Shown here piece by piece: positions 9,372-17,768 of a DNA stretch of 64,000 nt. The position numbers were made by a program, and so were the translations under genes. Location of the stretch: the NCBI RefSeq assembly GCF_029382255.1, contig NZ_JARLLG010000008.1, positions 111,259 through 175,258 on the forward strand, read 5' to 3'. The stretch is from Isoptericola croceus (GTDB taxonomy: Bacteria > Actinomycetota > Actinomycetes > Actinomycetales > Cellulomonadaceae). Position 1 is the stretch's first letter; each line of letters opens with the position of its first letter. The notes under the pieces are model-generated. The model did no database searches. It had not been told where the DNA came from and saw nothing but the letters and a program-made list of their open reading frames with translations.

Positions 9372-10349
9372 TCAGGAGACCCGCACACGCGGGTCGAGCC
9401 GGACGTAGACGAGGTCGACGAGGAAGTTCACGAACAGCACCGCAGCCGTGATCGTCAGGAAGATCCCCTGCATCAGGGGATAGTCGAGGCCCTGTACCGC
9501 AGCGAGCAGCTGGTAGCCGACGCCGGGGTAGGCGAACACGACCTCCGTGAGCAGCGCCCCGCCGACGACGAAGCCGAGCGACATCCCGAAGGACGTCACC
9601 GCGGGGAGCATCGCGTTACGTGCCGCGTAGCGGAACATGATCCGCGTCGGGCGCAGGCCCTTGGCCTCCGCCATGACGATGTAGTCCTCGGCGTTGGTGG
9701 CGATCATCGTGTTGCGCATGGCCAGCATCCAGCCGCCGATCGAGACGACAACGATCGTCAGGGCGGGCAGCACGAGGTGCATGCCGACGTCGGCCACGAA
9801 CTGCCCGGACCACTGTGGTGCGCTGCCGGCGGTGAACGCGTGGCGCAGCGGGAACCAGCCGAGCATGACGCCGAAGAAGTACAGCGCGCCCATCGCGAGC
9901 CAGAAGTACGGGAACGACCCCACAAAGACGAGCACTGGCGGGAACACTGAGTCCAGCATGCCGCCGCGGCGCCATGCCGCGAGGATGCCCAGCAGGTTTC
10001 CGACGACGACGGCGACGAGCAGTGCCGTGCCGCCGAGCAACAGGGTCCACCCGATCTGGCCGGCGATCACCTCGGTGACCGGGGTCGGGAAGTGGGAGAT
10101 CGAGATGCCCATCTGCCCGGTCGCGATGTTGCCCAGGTAGTCGACGTACTGCCGCCACACGGGCCGGTCATCGAGCCCGAAGAGCTGCTGAAGCTGGGTG
10201 ATCTGCTCGGGCGTCATCCGGCTCTGGGACTGCGCGAACATGCGCGAGACGGGGTCGCCGGGCATGAAGCGTGGAAGGAGGAAGTTCAGGGTGATCGATA
10301 CCCAGAAGGCGAGGAGGTAGAACCCCAGTCGCCGCAGGACGAAGCGCAC
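9372..10349 (-). CDS. ABC transporter permease, DppB/OppB type
   Basis: The 325-residue permease has the family N-terminal helix and motif (FMPGDPVSRM), a periplasmic loop, and five further membrane segments with the coupling-helix motif around DYIVMAEAKGLRPTRIMFRYAARNA. It forms the heterodimeric channel with the DppC half of the next protein. It sits 108 bp downstream of the binding-protein gene, after the hairpin at 10405-10446, and 20 bp ahead of the fusion gene. Confidence 0.92.
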   Translation of the reverse strand: MRFVLRRLGFYLLAFWVSITLNFLLPRFMPGDPVSRMFAQSQSRMTPEQITQLQQLFGLDDRPVWRQYVDYLGNIATGQMGISISHFPTPVTEVIAGQIGWTLLLGGTALLVAVVVGNLLGILAAWRRGGMLDSVFPPVLVFVGSFPYFWLAMGALYFFGVMLGWFPLRHAFTAGSAPQWSGQFVADVGMHLVLPALTIVVVSIGGWMLAMRNTMIATNAEDYIVMAEAKGLRPTRIMFRYAARNAMLPAVTSFGMSLGFVVGGALLTEVVFAYPGVGYQLLAAVQGLDYPLMQGIFLTITAAVLFVNFLVDLVYVRLDPRVRVS

Positions 10350-10404
10350 GACGGTCTCCGTTCGGTGCTGCTGGTAATGGTGGGCCGGTGCCTGAGGCGC
10401 GTCG

Positions 10405-10446
10405 GTCCCGTCCGCCCGGCACGGCGGAGTGCCGCGCGGACGGGAC
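10405..10446 (-). terminator. Hairpin behind the binding-protein gene (attenuator or processing site)
   Basis: Arms beginning GTCCCGTCCGC and ending GCGGACGGGAC, extended inward by CGGCAC/GTGCCG with one unpaired base, form a strong GC hairpin directly after the binding-protein stop and before dppB. Such intercistronic hairpins commonly keep binding-protein mRNA more abundant than permease mRNA; that role is inferred here. Confidence 0.65.
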
Positions 10447-10457
10447 CTGTTCGGCTG

Positions 10458-12131
10458 TCAGCCCTGGACGGGCCTGAGCGAGGTGAGCACGAGCACGGCG
10501 GTCGGGGCACGGGTGCTCAGCGTGGCGTACGGGTTGTCCTCGGTGGGCCATCCCGTGAAGCGGGCGTCGGTGTAGGCACCCCACTCCGGCGAAGGAAAGA
10601 GAGGAACGACAGGCGCTTGCGCGTCGAACTCGGCCTGGAGGCGTTCGACGACGTCGTGCTGACCGGCTTCGTCGGACGATGCCGCGAACTCGTCGAGCAG
10701 GTCGTCCGTCTTCTCGTCACCGAACCGGTGGTAGTTCTCGAACGTCTGCTCACCGACCGGCTTGACGGTCTGGGTGGACATGACGCCGCGGTAGAACTGG
10801 TAGGGCGTCGGGGCGTTGTTGCTCCACACGATGCCGGTGTCGAACGTGCCGTCCTCGTAGCTCGCCGTGACGGCGGACCAGTCGGGCGCGTCCACCGACG
10901 CCTTCACCCCGACGTCGGCGAGGTTCTGGCTGATGATGTCGGCGACCGACAGCCAGTCGGACGACGTCGAGCCCACTGAGATCTTCAGCGTGAACGGCTT
11001 GCCGTCCTTGAGCGTGCGAGTGCCGTCGGCGCCCCGGGCGTACCCCGCCTCGTCGAGCAGCGCGTTGGCCGCATCGACGTCCCGGGTCGTCCAGGTGCAC
11101 GAGCCCGCGAGGTCCTCGTCGCGCCAGGTGTCGTAACCGCCGGACAGGCCCGTGCAGTCCGCCGGCTTGGTGTAGCCCTGCATCGCGACGTCGATGACCT
11201 GCTCACGGTCGATCGCCATGCTCAGCGCCTTGCGCACGTCGACATCGTCGTAGGGCTCCCGCGTCGTGTTGAGCTGCCAGCTGATCATCGCCCCCGTGGG
11301 CGGGAACCAGTAGTGGTTGTGCTCAGGGTCGCGTGCGACGAACGCCTGCTCGATGTTGGGGATGAACTGCGGGGCCCAGTCCACCTCGCCGTTCGCGGCC
11401 GCAAGGTTCGCCCCGTCATTGCCTGCGAACGCCAGCATCCGGATGCCGGGGATCTGTTGCTTGTCCGGCTGCCAGTAGTGCGGGTTGGGTCCCAGGTCGA
11501 ACGACTGGCTCGCGAAGGCTGTGACCTCGGTGTACGGACCCGTACCGACCGGGGCCTCGTTGGTCGCCTTGCCCGGGTCCTCCATGTCGGACCAGACGTG
11601 GTCGGGGATCACGATCTGCTGCCCCAGCTCGGACAGCGCCGGAGAGTACGTCTCGGTGAGGTGGAAGACGACGGTGCGGTCGTCCTTCGCCTCGACGGAG
11701 TCGAGGTACTCGTACCCACCGAGCAGCTCCTTCTGCAGGTCAAAAGTCGTCACGACGTCCTGCGCGACCAGGGGCTCTCCGTCCGACCACTGCACGCCGT
11801 CGCGCAGGGTGAAGACGATGTCCTTGCCGTCCTTCGACGTCGTCCACTCGGACGCCAGCCACGGAGTCATGCTGCCGTCCGCCGGGTTGAAGATGATCAT
11901 CGGTTCGTAGACCGCCTGTTGGGTCATCGGCGCGACGTTGGGCGAGAACGGGTTGAAGTTCCGCACGAACGTCCCCATGTCTTCGCGCGGAATGGTCAGC
12001 GGGACGTCGGACGCAACGGTCCCGCCGCCGTCGGACGCTCCTGGCCCGCAGGCGGTGAGCGCGAGCGCGGCGGCGAGGGCGAGCCCTGCCAGACGGGCAG
12101 CTCGTCGTGACCTCGTGGTACGTGTCATCAT
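10458..12131 (-). CDS. ABC transporter substrate-binding lipoprotein (SBP family 5)
   Basis: The 557-residue protein starts with an Arg-rich lipoprotein signal peptide ending in the lipobox LTAC (Cys near residue 29). It continues as a family 5 extracellular binding protein (segments WTTSKDGKDIVFTLRDGVQWSDGEPL, DVRKALSMAIDREQVI). It should capture substrate outside the membrane and hand it to the DppB/DppC channel. ATG 12131 and the adjacent ATG 12128 both follow a purine-rich GAGAGGA site; I use the first. The GH32 gene in the operon suggests fructosyl oligosaccharides rather than peptides, but this is inference. Confidence 0.88.
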   Translation of the reverse strand: MMTRTTRSRRAARLAGLALAAALALTACGPGASDGGGTVASDVPLTIPREDMGTFVRNFNPFSPNVAPMTQQAVYEPMIIFNPADGSMTPWLASEWTTSKDGKDIVFTLRDGVQWSDGEPLVAQDVVTTFDLQKELLGGYEYLDSVEAKDDRTVVFHLTETYSPALSELGQQIVIPDHVWSDMEDPGKATNEAPVGTGPYTEVTAFASQSFDLGPNPHYWQPDKQQIPGIRMLAFAGNDGANLAAANGEVDWAPQFIPNIEQAFVARDPEHNHYWFPPTGAMISWQLNTTREPYDDVDVRKALSMAIDREQVIDVAMQGYTKPADCTGLSGGYDTWRDEDLAGSCTWTTRDVDAANALLDEAGYARGADGTRTLKDGKPFTLKISVGSTSSDWLSVADIISQNLADVGVKASVDAPDWSAVTASYEDGTFDTGIVWSNNAPTPYQFYRGVMSTQTVKPVGEQTFENYHRFGDEKTDDLLDEFAASSDEAGQHDVVERLQAEFDAQAPVVPLFPSPEWGAYTDARFTGWPTEDNPYATLSTRAPTAVLVLTSLRPVQG

Positions 12132-12198
12132 CGGTGTCGCAGTCCTCTCTTCAACAGTGAAGGCGAAGGGTGGGTGTGGTCGTCGGGGTTGATTGGCG

Positions 12199-13221
12199 TC
12201 AGACCGACGATCGTTCGAGCAGCGGGCAGTCGACCGTCGTGGACGACACGGCGGGCGGCTGCCCGGCTGCGATCGCGGCGAGCATGTCCACGCCGCGTGC
12301 GCCCATCTCCTGGAAGGGGAGGGCGACAGTGGTGAGCCGCGGGCGCAGGTACGCCGCGATGACCTCCTGGTTGTCGAACCCCACGACGGCGACGTCACCC
12401 GGGATCGACAACCCGCGTTCCTTGATCGCGTCGTACGCGCCCATCGCCATACGGTCGTTGCCGCAGAAGATGGCGGTCGGAGGAACGTCGAGGTCGAGGA
12501 GCTGGTTCGCGGCGCTGTACCCGCCGTCGGCGGTTGCGTCGGCCGCCACGACCAGTCGGGAGTCGATCGCCACCTGCGCGGCGGAGAGCGCGGCTTCGTA
12601 GCCCTGAAGGCGTCCGACGCTCGCGGGCATGCCCGGGTCGAGCGTGATGATGCCGATGCGCTGGTGCCCGGCATCCAACAGCCGCTGCGTCGCGCGCCTA
12701 CCGCCGCCCACCTCGTCGGGCACCACGGACGGGAGCGTGCCGTCCGCGTCGAAGCAGTTGACGAGGACGGCGGGCACCTCGCGCACGACGTCGGGCACGC
12801 GGACCGCGCGATGCCACGTGGCGGCGTAGATCAGCCCTTCGGCCCGCTGCTCGAGCAACTTCTCGATCTCGGTGGCCTCGTCGGCCCCCCCTGACTCGCT
12901 GGACGCGATCAGCAAGAACTTGCCCCGCTCCGCGGCGCGGTCGTGGGCGCCCTTGATGACCTCGACGGCGAAAGGAGCCGTGACGATCTCGGTGACGATG
13001 CCGTACCAGTCGCTCCGGCGGGCAGCCAGCGCACGAGCACCAGCGTTCGGCCGGTAGCCGAGGGCGGCCGCTGCGTCGAGCACCCGACGGCGCGTCTCCG
13101 CGGGGATTCCCGCGCCAGGCCGGTCGTTGAGGACGAACGACACCGTGGTGCGCGAGACGCTGGCCCGCTCCGCGACGTCGCCCATCGTGGCGCCGCGCCC
13201 GCTTCTCCCGGTCGCACTCAC
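12199..13221 (-). CDS. LacI family transcriptional regulator
   Basis: The 340-residue protein has an N-terminal LacI helix-turn-helix (TMGDVAERASVSRTTVSFVLN, hinge RPNAGARALAARR) and a periplasmic-binding-protein-like sensor domain ending in a segment close to the family C-terminus. The GTG start follows GGAGAG. It is the first gene of the uptake operon, 67 bp before the binding protein. Two near-identical CTAACGCGCGTTAG sites lie just upstream, so it most likely represses itself and the genes behind it until its sugar ligand appears. Confidence 0.9.
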   Translation of the reverse strand: MSATGRSGRGATMGDVAERASVSRTTVSFVLNDRPGAGIPAETRRRVLDAAAALGYRPNAGARALAARRSDWYGIVTEIVTAPFAVEVIKGAHDRAAERGKFLLIASSESGGADEATEIEKLLEQRAEGLIYAATWHRAVRVPDVVREVPAVLVNCFDADGTLPSVVPDEVGGGRRATQRLLDAGHQRIGIITLDPGMPASVGRLQGYEAALSAAQVAIDSRLVVAADATADGGYSAANQLLDLDVPPTAIFCGNDRMAMGAYDAIKERGLSIPGDVAVVGFDNQEVIAAYLRPRLTTVALPFQEMGARGVDMLAAIAAGQPPAVSSTTVDCPLLERSSV

Positions 13222-13244
13222 TGATCTCTCCGTCTCCGTCGACT

Positions 13245-13260
13245 CCTAACGCGCGTTAGG
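13245..13260. promoter_or_regulatory. LacI operator 1 (perfect 16-bp palindrome)
   Basis: CCTAACGCGCGTTAGG is a perfect palindrome with the central CG step typical of LacI-family operators. It lies 24 bp upstream of the lacI start codon. Confidence 0.8.
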
Positions 13261-13270
13261 TGCAGTGCAA

Positions 13271-13284
13271 CTTACGCGCGTTAG
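13271..13284. promoter_or_regulatory. LacI operator 2 (one mismatch)
   Basis: CTTACGCGCGTTAG matches operator 1 over 14 bp except for one base. Centre-to-centre distance is 25 bp, a little over two helical turns, which would allow two dimers to bind near the same face. Confidence 0.75.
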
Positions 13285-13312
13285 CGGTCGAAGTCAACGC
13301 CCACCGCGTCTG

Positions 13313-13453
13313 CGTCAGATCCGTCCGGAGTACCGGGGTGTGGATCCTGCCGATGGGGTGACCTATGACCCCGGTGACACGGTCCAGTGCGATCTGTGGT
13401 TCCCCGAGCCACGAATTCCCACGGGGGCGGCCACGTCCGCCACGCGCGGCTGA
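13313..13453 (+). pseudogene. Fragment of an IS21-family transposase (IstA)
   Basis: A short frame encodes IRPEYRGVDPADGVTYDPGD followed by VQCDLWFPEPRIP, matching the region of IS21 IstA just before its catalytic core. The frame then runs into unrelated sequence and a stop. No IstB or terminal repeats are visible, so this is a relic of a lost insertion sequence between lacI and the cellulase gene. Confidence 0.55.
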
Positions 13454-13486
13454 AGGCGCCCTCCCACCCGTGATGGGCGATCGACG

Positions 13487-13561
13487 TTGAACGGAACGAT
13501 CCTGAAGGTCTATCCCTGCCACGGCGGCGACAACCAGCTGTGGCTGCGGGCGAGCGCATGA
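13487..13561 (+). pseudogene. Fragment of a ricin-type (CBM13) lectin domain
   Basis: A 24-codon open stretch reads LNGTILKVYPCHGGDNQLWLRASA and stops. The CHGGDNQLW pattern is the QxW repeat of ricin-B/CBM13 domains, and it lies on the strand opposite to the GH5 gene that carries intact copies of the same domain. It is probably the tail of a lost carbohydrate-active gene. Confidence 0.5.
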
Positions 13562-13572
13562 CCTGAGACACC

Positions 13573-13605
13573 GAACGGCGTCGGCCCCGCGGGCCGACGC
13601 CGTTC
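13573..13605 (-). terminator. Terminator of the GH5 gene
   Basis: Perfect 15-bp arms, GAACGGCGTCGGCCC and GGGCCGACGCCGTTC, are separated by a 3-base loop, 35 bp beyond the GH5 stop codon. No T-tract is present, as is common in high-GC actinobacteria. Confidence 0.8.
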
Positions 13606-13640
13606 CAACGCTCCGGACGACGCTGCTCAGACGGCCAGGT

Positions 13641-15299
13641 CTACAGGAAGGTCCAGCGCTGGTTGCTGCCACCGTGGCAGGTCCAGAGGATGATCTGGGT
13701 GCCGTTGGCGGTAGCGGCGCCGTTGGCGTCGAGGCAACGTCCGTTGTGGACGTTGGTGATGGTGCCGTTCGAGTTCACGGTCCAGCGCTGGTTCGCGCCG
13801 CCCGTGCAGTCCCAGATCGCCGCCCTGGTGCCGTCGGCCGAGCCCCAGCCCGCCGCCTCGAGGCACTTGCCGTTGACCTTCAGCTCACCGGCGGACGTGC
13901 GGGCGAACGCCTGCCCGGAGCTCTGCCAACAGTCCCACAGCTGCGCCTGCGTCCCGTTCGTCGTCGAGGAGTTCGGGATGTCCAGGCAGCGGTTCGACGC
14001 CGCGCCCACGATCGCGGTCGAACCGGACGGTTGGCCCTGGCTTTCCCCGAGGCCGCTCATGATGGCGTCGACGATGCCCGGCTGGGTCACCGCGTTGGTG
14101 GAGCGGTTGAACAGCCCGAACCCGTACTGCCCGTTGACGCCGTTGTCCCAGTAGATGGTGGCGGCTCCGTACTTCTTCGCGGTGGCCACGAGTGCGCGCG
14201 CGAAGTCCTGACGGTACCGATTGTTCGTCGAGTCGTGCGACGACTTGTCGATCGAGCCGTACTCGCCGACGACGACTGGGTACCCACGCGTGACGAACGC
14301 GTCGTAGGTCATCTTCAGCTGCGCATCCATGTAGTCCGCCTGCCCCCAGGTGGACGTCCTGGACGGATTGGTCGCACCGGTACCCCACTGGGTGATGTTG
14401 CCGTTCTCCTCCCCAGCGAAGTCCCACGGAGAGTAGTAGTGGACGGAGATCATGATCCGCTGCTCGCTGCTGGGAATCGAGGGTGATCGGTGGCTGTCGT
14501 TCGGGATCACGAAGCCGTAGTCCCCTGCGGTGTACTCGATGTTCGTGTTCCAGCCGGGCACGAGCAGCCACCTCGAGCTGTTGTTCCCGCCAGATTGCCG
14601 CACGGTGTCGACGAAGATCTGGTTGTAGCTGTTGATGTTCGAGTAGCACGGCTCAGTGGGATCGCCGTACTGCCCGTCGAACTCTTCGTTCATGGACTCG
14701 AGGATCAGACGATCGTCGTAGTCCTTGAATTTGGTGGCGATCTGCTGCCACGCGCTCTGGTACTTGGCCTTGATCGTCGTCTGGTCGGACGCGTCACAGA
14801 TCAACCAGGAACCGGCGACGCTCTTGTAACCGTCGCCGTGCATGTTGATCACCACGTACATGCCCCGGCTGTGGGCGTAGTCGACGACCTCTTGGACTCG
14901 GTTCAGCCAGGAAGGGCTGATCGTGTAGCTCGGCCCGGACCCGATGTGGTTCAGATAGGACACGGGAATCCGGATCGTCTTGAATCCCGCCGCCTGAACC
15001 CTGTCGATCAGAGCCTGGGTCACGGTCGGGTTGTTCCAGGCGGTCTCACTCGGGAGCCCGTCGACGGTGGCCTCCAGGCTGTTCCCGAGGTTCCAGCCGG
15101 CGCCCATGTCTGCGACAACCTGCGATGCGTTCAGCTGCGTCATCGTGTCGGCTGACGCGTGGGGCGTCGAGCTGGTAGTCGATACGCCGACCGCCAGCGT
15201 CGCGGCGGCGATCCCCGTGGTCAGGCGTCTGAGAAATGCCGTTCGGCTTACCCGGCCCGCCGCCAGGTCGGCGAACTTCTTGCGTTGGGAACTCTTCAC
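13641..15299 (-). CDS. Secreted GH5 cellulase with C-terminal ricin/CBM13 domain
   Basis: The 552-residue protein has a long export signal (SRTAFLRRLTTGIAAATLAVG, then SSTPHASA; twin-Arg present but not a canonical Tat motif). A GH5 barrel follows, with WNLGNSLE, the acid/base motif ESMNEEF and the nucleophile motif VVVGEYGS. The last ~130 residues form a ricin-type domain with three QxW repeats (AQLWDCW, AAIWDCTGGANQRW, IILWTCHGGSNQRW). It should cut beta-1,4-glucan or a related glycan outside the cell. GTG 15299 follows AAGAAGG at good spacing and removes an unlikely N-terminal extension. Operator-like repeats lie upstream. Confidence 0.9.
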   Translation of the reverse strand: MKSSQRKKFADLAAGRVSRTAFLRRLTTGIAAATLAVGVSTTSSTPHASADTMTQLNASQVVADMGAGWNLGNSLEATVDGLPSETAWNNPTVTQALIDRVQAAGFKTIRIPVSYLNHIGSGPSYTISPSWLNRVQEVVDYAHSRGMYVVINMHGDGYKSVAGSWLICDASDQTTIKAKYQSAWQQIATKFKDYDDRLILESMNEEFDGQYGDPTEPCYSNINSYNQIFVDTVRQSGGNNSSRWLLVPGWNTNIEYTAGDYGFVIPNDSHRSPSIPSSEQRIMISVHYYSPWDFAGEENGNITQWGTGATNPSRTSTWGQADYMDAQLKMTYDAFVTRGYPVVVGEYGSIDKSSHDSTNNRYRQDFARALVATAKKYGAATIYWDNGVNGQYGFGLFNRSTNAVTQPGIVDAIMSGLGESQGQPSGSTAIVGAASNRCLDIPNSSTTNGTQAQLWDCWQSSGQAFARTSAGELKVNGKCLEAAGWGSADGTRAAIWDCTGGANQRWTVNSNGTITNVHNGRCLDANGAATANGTQIILWTCHGGSNQRWTFL

Positions 15300-15432
15300 G
15301 GTGTGCCCTTCTTTGCGCACGGTGGCGCTCGACAGGCAGTCGTGGCTCGCCGTCGAGCACGCTGTGGTTGATGAGCGGCGATCGCTCGCCGCGTCGTGTC
15401 CAGCCCAGCAATCACTTCGATGGGTCCCCATT

Positions 15433-15444
15433 CGAAGCGTTTCA
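15433..15444. promoter_or_regulatory. LacI-type operator copy A (cellulase/peptidase divergent promoter)
   Basis: CGAAGCGTTTCA is an imperfect palindrome with the central CG of LacI-family sites. It lies 134 bp upstream of the GH5 start and has a better copy 109 bp away. Confidence 0.6.
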
Positions 15445-15521
15445 ACACGATAGGGCTTGGATTCGGAGGCGCGCAACCCCCAGACTCTGCGCAGCGCCTC
15501 GATGTGGTGACCTGGGTGACA

Positions 15522-15553
15522 CCAAGCGTTCCAGACTGCGTCGAAGCGTTTCG
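15522..15553. promoter_or_regulatory. LacI-type operator copies B and C
   Basis: CGAAGCGTTTCG (15542-15553) is the best copy. CCAAGCGTTCCA (15522-15533) is a weaker match exactly 20 bp away. Together with copy A they fill the divergent region between the cellulase and the S66 peptidase, so one LacI-type regulator, not necessarily the local one, may control both. Their sequence differs from the sites in front of the lacI gene. Confidence 0.55.
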
Positions 15554-15668
15554 AACGGTCATGGCAAGATCCGGAGGCTTCGAGAGATCGAGGTCGATTC
15601 GGCACTGCTACCCAGGTCAGATGAAAAGCCGTCTCCCACCCGTCCTCCTGTGTGGCACCTTGTCCGTC

Positions 15669-16712
15669 ATGGAGCTCGCATCGCCCCGCAAGGCCGCCCC
15701 CGGGGACAAGGTCGCCGTCGTCTCACCGTCGTTCGCCGCGCCGGGCTTCGCGCCCGCCGTGCACGAACAGGCCATGGCGCGGCTGCAGGAGATCACCGGC
15801 CTGATCCCCGTCGAGTACCCGACCACTCGCCAGCTGGGCGCGACACCGCAGGACCGCGCCGCCGACCTCAACGCGGCGTTCGCCGACCCCGGCATCCGGG
15901 CGGTCCTGGCCACCATCGGCGGCGAGGACCAGATCACCGTGATCCCTCACCTCGACGCCGACCGGGTGCGGGCCGACCCGAAGCCGTTCCTCGGCTACAG
16001 CGACAACACCAACCTCCTCAACTGGCTGTGGACCCACGGCATCGCGGGCTTCTACGGCGGATCCACCCAGGTCCACCTCGGCCCCGGACCCGCCGTCGAC
16101 CCGGTCCACACCGCCTCGCTGCGCGCCGCCCTGCTCACGGGTGAGCGCCTGGAGATCACCGAACCCGGCGAGTCCGAGGACATCGGCAAGGACTGGCTGG
16201 ACCCGGCAGCGCTCACCGAGTATGGCGACCGCGAACCCACCGAGCCGTGGACGTGGGCCGGACCCGAGCGGTCCGTCACCGGCCGGACCTGGGGAGGCTG
16301 CATCGAGGTGATCGAGTGGATCCTGACCGCTGGCCGGTTCCCGGTGGACCCTGCCGTCCTGCAGGGCGGCGTCCTGCTGCTCGAAGGTTCCGAGCTCCTC
16401 ACTCCCGTACGGGAGTTCGGCTGGATCCTGCGTTCGCTCGGCGAGCGTGGCCTCCTCGACGCACTCGACGCCGTCGTCGTGGCCCGACCGCCGACCTCGT
16501 CCTTCGAGGTCCACCGCACATCGGCGGAGCGAGCCGCTAAGCGTGCCGAGCAGCGCGATGCCGCCATCGAGACGGTGCAGCGCTACAACCCTGACGCCGT
16601 CATCGTCGTCGGCGTGCCGTTCGGCCATACACGCCCCCAGTGGATCGTCCCCTACGGCGGCTCGATGACCGTCGACGGTGCGCAGCAGCGCATCTGGGCG
16701 GACTTCGCCTAG
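15669..16712 (+). CDS. S66 family LD-carboxypeptidase / MccF-like serine peptidase
   Basis: The 347-residue protein follows the S66 layout: the nucleophile Ser in FLGYSDNT (about residue 111), a Glu in LLLEGSE and a His in PFGHTRPQ form the Ser-Glu-His triad. Members either trim L,D-peptide bonds of recycled peptidoglycan (LdcA) or cleave peptidyl-nucleotide toxins such as microcin C (MccF). The length and the SDNTNLLN segment lean to the MccF side, but the sequence cannot settle this. ATG 15669 is the first start that gives the family N-terminus. It is divergent from the cellulase gene and shares its operator region. Confidence 0.85.
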   Translation: MELASPRKAAPGDKVAVVSPSFAAPGFAPAVHEQAMARLQEITGLIPVEYPTTRQLGATPQDRAADLNAAFADPGIRAVLATIGGEDQITVIPHLDADRVRADPKPFLGYSDNTNLLNWLWTHGIAGFYGGSTQVHLGPGPAVDPVHTASLRAALLTGERLEITEPGESEDIGKDWLDPAALTEYGDREPTEPWTWAGPERSVTGRTWGGCIEVIEWILTAGRFPVDPAVLQGGVLLLEGSELLTPVREFGWILRSLGERGLLDALDAVVVARPPTSSFEVHRTSAERAAKRAEQRDAAIETVQRYNPDAVIVVGVPFGHTRPQWIVPYGGSMTVDGAQQRIWADFA

Positions 16713-16773
16713 GAGGAGCGCCGTGCGACCTTCGTGCCTGACGTCTTTCCCTCGAAGCACCAGCAACGGCCGA

Positions 16774-17373
16774 CTATGACGGTCCGGCTGGTCCGCTCCC
16801 CGCGGTGTGAGGAAGATCGGTTAGGCGTCGAGTGTGCGCGCTGCTCGCTGGGTCCGCCGGGATCTGCGGTCTCGGCGTCGCGCTCACGGCATCAGCGTGC
16901 TCGAGCCCGTCGAACCCCACCAGTCGGTGCGTCGACGCGATGGCGTCTTTGATCGCTTCGGCCTCGGCGTCCAGGAGCGACCGCTCACGTTCCTTCCACT
17001 CGGCATCTATCGAGAAGCCATCACCTGCGTAGCGAGGGAAGACGTGCAAGTGGAAGTGGAACACCTCCTGGAACGCGACCTCGCCGTCAGCGAGGAAGAT
17101 GTTGATCCCGTCGCAGCGTAGGCCTGAGCGCCGCAGGGCCCGTGCCATCTGGTGGCCGACGGACCACACACGAGCGCTGGTGGCTCCGTCGAGGTCTTCG
17201 AGGCCCACCGCGTGCTCGCGTGGCACGACAAGAAGGTGGCCGGGGGTGACGGGGTTCAGATCCATGAAGGCCACAACGGTCTCGTCCTCGTACACCACGC
17301 TGGCCTCGGCCTGTCGGGCCGCAATGGCGCAGAAGATGCACCTTTGCGCGGCCGATGTCCCGTTCTTTGTCAT
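16774..17373 (-). CDS. HIT family nucleotide-binding protein
   Basis: The 199-residue protein has the HIT core: the N-terminal CIFCAI motif, DLNPVTPGHLLVVPREH, and the catalytic histidine triad HFHLHVFPRY (His near 106, 108 and 110). Such proteins hydrolyse or transfer nucleoside phosphoramidates or dinucleotides. The C-terminal ~50 residues beyond the triad are not part of the core and look poorly conserved. ATG 17373 places CxxC at the expected distance. The gene stands alone. Confidence 0.85.
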   Translation of the reverse strand: MTKNGTSAAQRCIFCAIAARQAEASVVYEDETVVAFMDLNPVTPGHLLVVPREHAVGLEDLDGATSARVWSVGHQMARALRRSGLRCDGINIFLADGEVAFQEVFHFHLHVFPRYAGDGFSIDAEWKERERSLLDAEAEAIKDAIASTHRLVGFDGLEHADAVSATPRPQIPADPASSAHTRRLTDLPHTAGSGPAGPS

Positions 17374-17422
17374 GCGCGCAATAGTCCCAGTGCGTCCAGA
17401 CAGGCGCTACTCGTTTAATGGC

Positions 17423-17527
17423 TCATCCGATCTGAGGGTGTAGTCGGGTCTGAAGTGTGAAGTCTCGTCTGAAGCCGTCGACCTCGAGGAGTGATCGGGC
17501 GATGTAGTGGGTCAGGTTGCGGAAGCG
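17423..17527 (-). pseudogene. Possible C-terminal remnant of a transposase
   Basis: A minus-strand frame encodes RFRNLTHYIARSLLEVDGF and then TRLHPQIG before TGA. This pattern recalls the last residues of some IS transposases, but I cannot assign a family and nothing upstream in frame supports a full gene. It abuts the truncated GNAT copy exactly where that copy loses its 5' half, which would fit a past insertion event. Confidence 0.28.
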
Positions 17528-17531
17528 GGAC

Positions 17532-17768
17532 TACGTCGACGACGACACCCCCGAGATCGGCATGGCTGTCACCAGCGAAGCTCGAGGGCGCGGCGTGGGA
17601 ACGGCCCTGCTGACCCGGTGCATCAACCAAGCCCGGACACTGGGGTGGAAGGGCTTGAGCCTGAGTGTCGAGGACGGCAACACGGCCGCCCGCACCCTGT
17701 ACGAGCGGTGCGGCTTCGTGACAGTCGGCAGGACAGGGAACTCGGACACCATGCTGCGGGAGCTCTGA
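17532..17768 (+). pseudogene. Truncated GNAT acetyltransferase (3' half, duplicate of 24032-24511)
   Basis: About 79 codons from YVDDDTPEIGMAV to the stop repeat almost base for base the second half of the GNAT gene at 24032-24511. They include the acetyl-CoA loop ARGRGVGTALL and the final GNSDTMLREL. The first half, which forms the N-terminal strands, is missing and replaced by unrelated sequence. No start with a ribosome site is seen, so this is a broken copy. Confidence 0.8.

Noticed and set aside
7462-9408. 648-codon plus-strand open frame
   Set aside because: It is antisense to the transporter fusion gene and has no recognisable domain.
13256-13672. 138-codon minus-strand frame upstream of the LacI gene
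   Set aside because: It crosses the operators, IS21 relic and terminator, and has no coding pattern.
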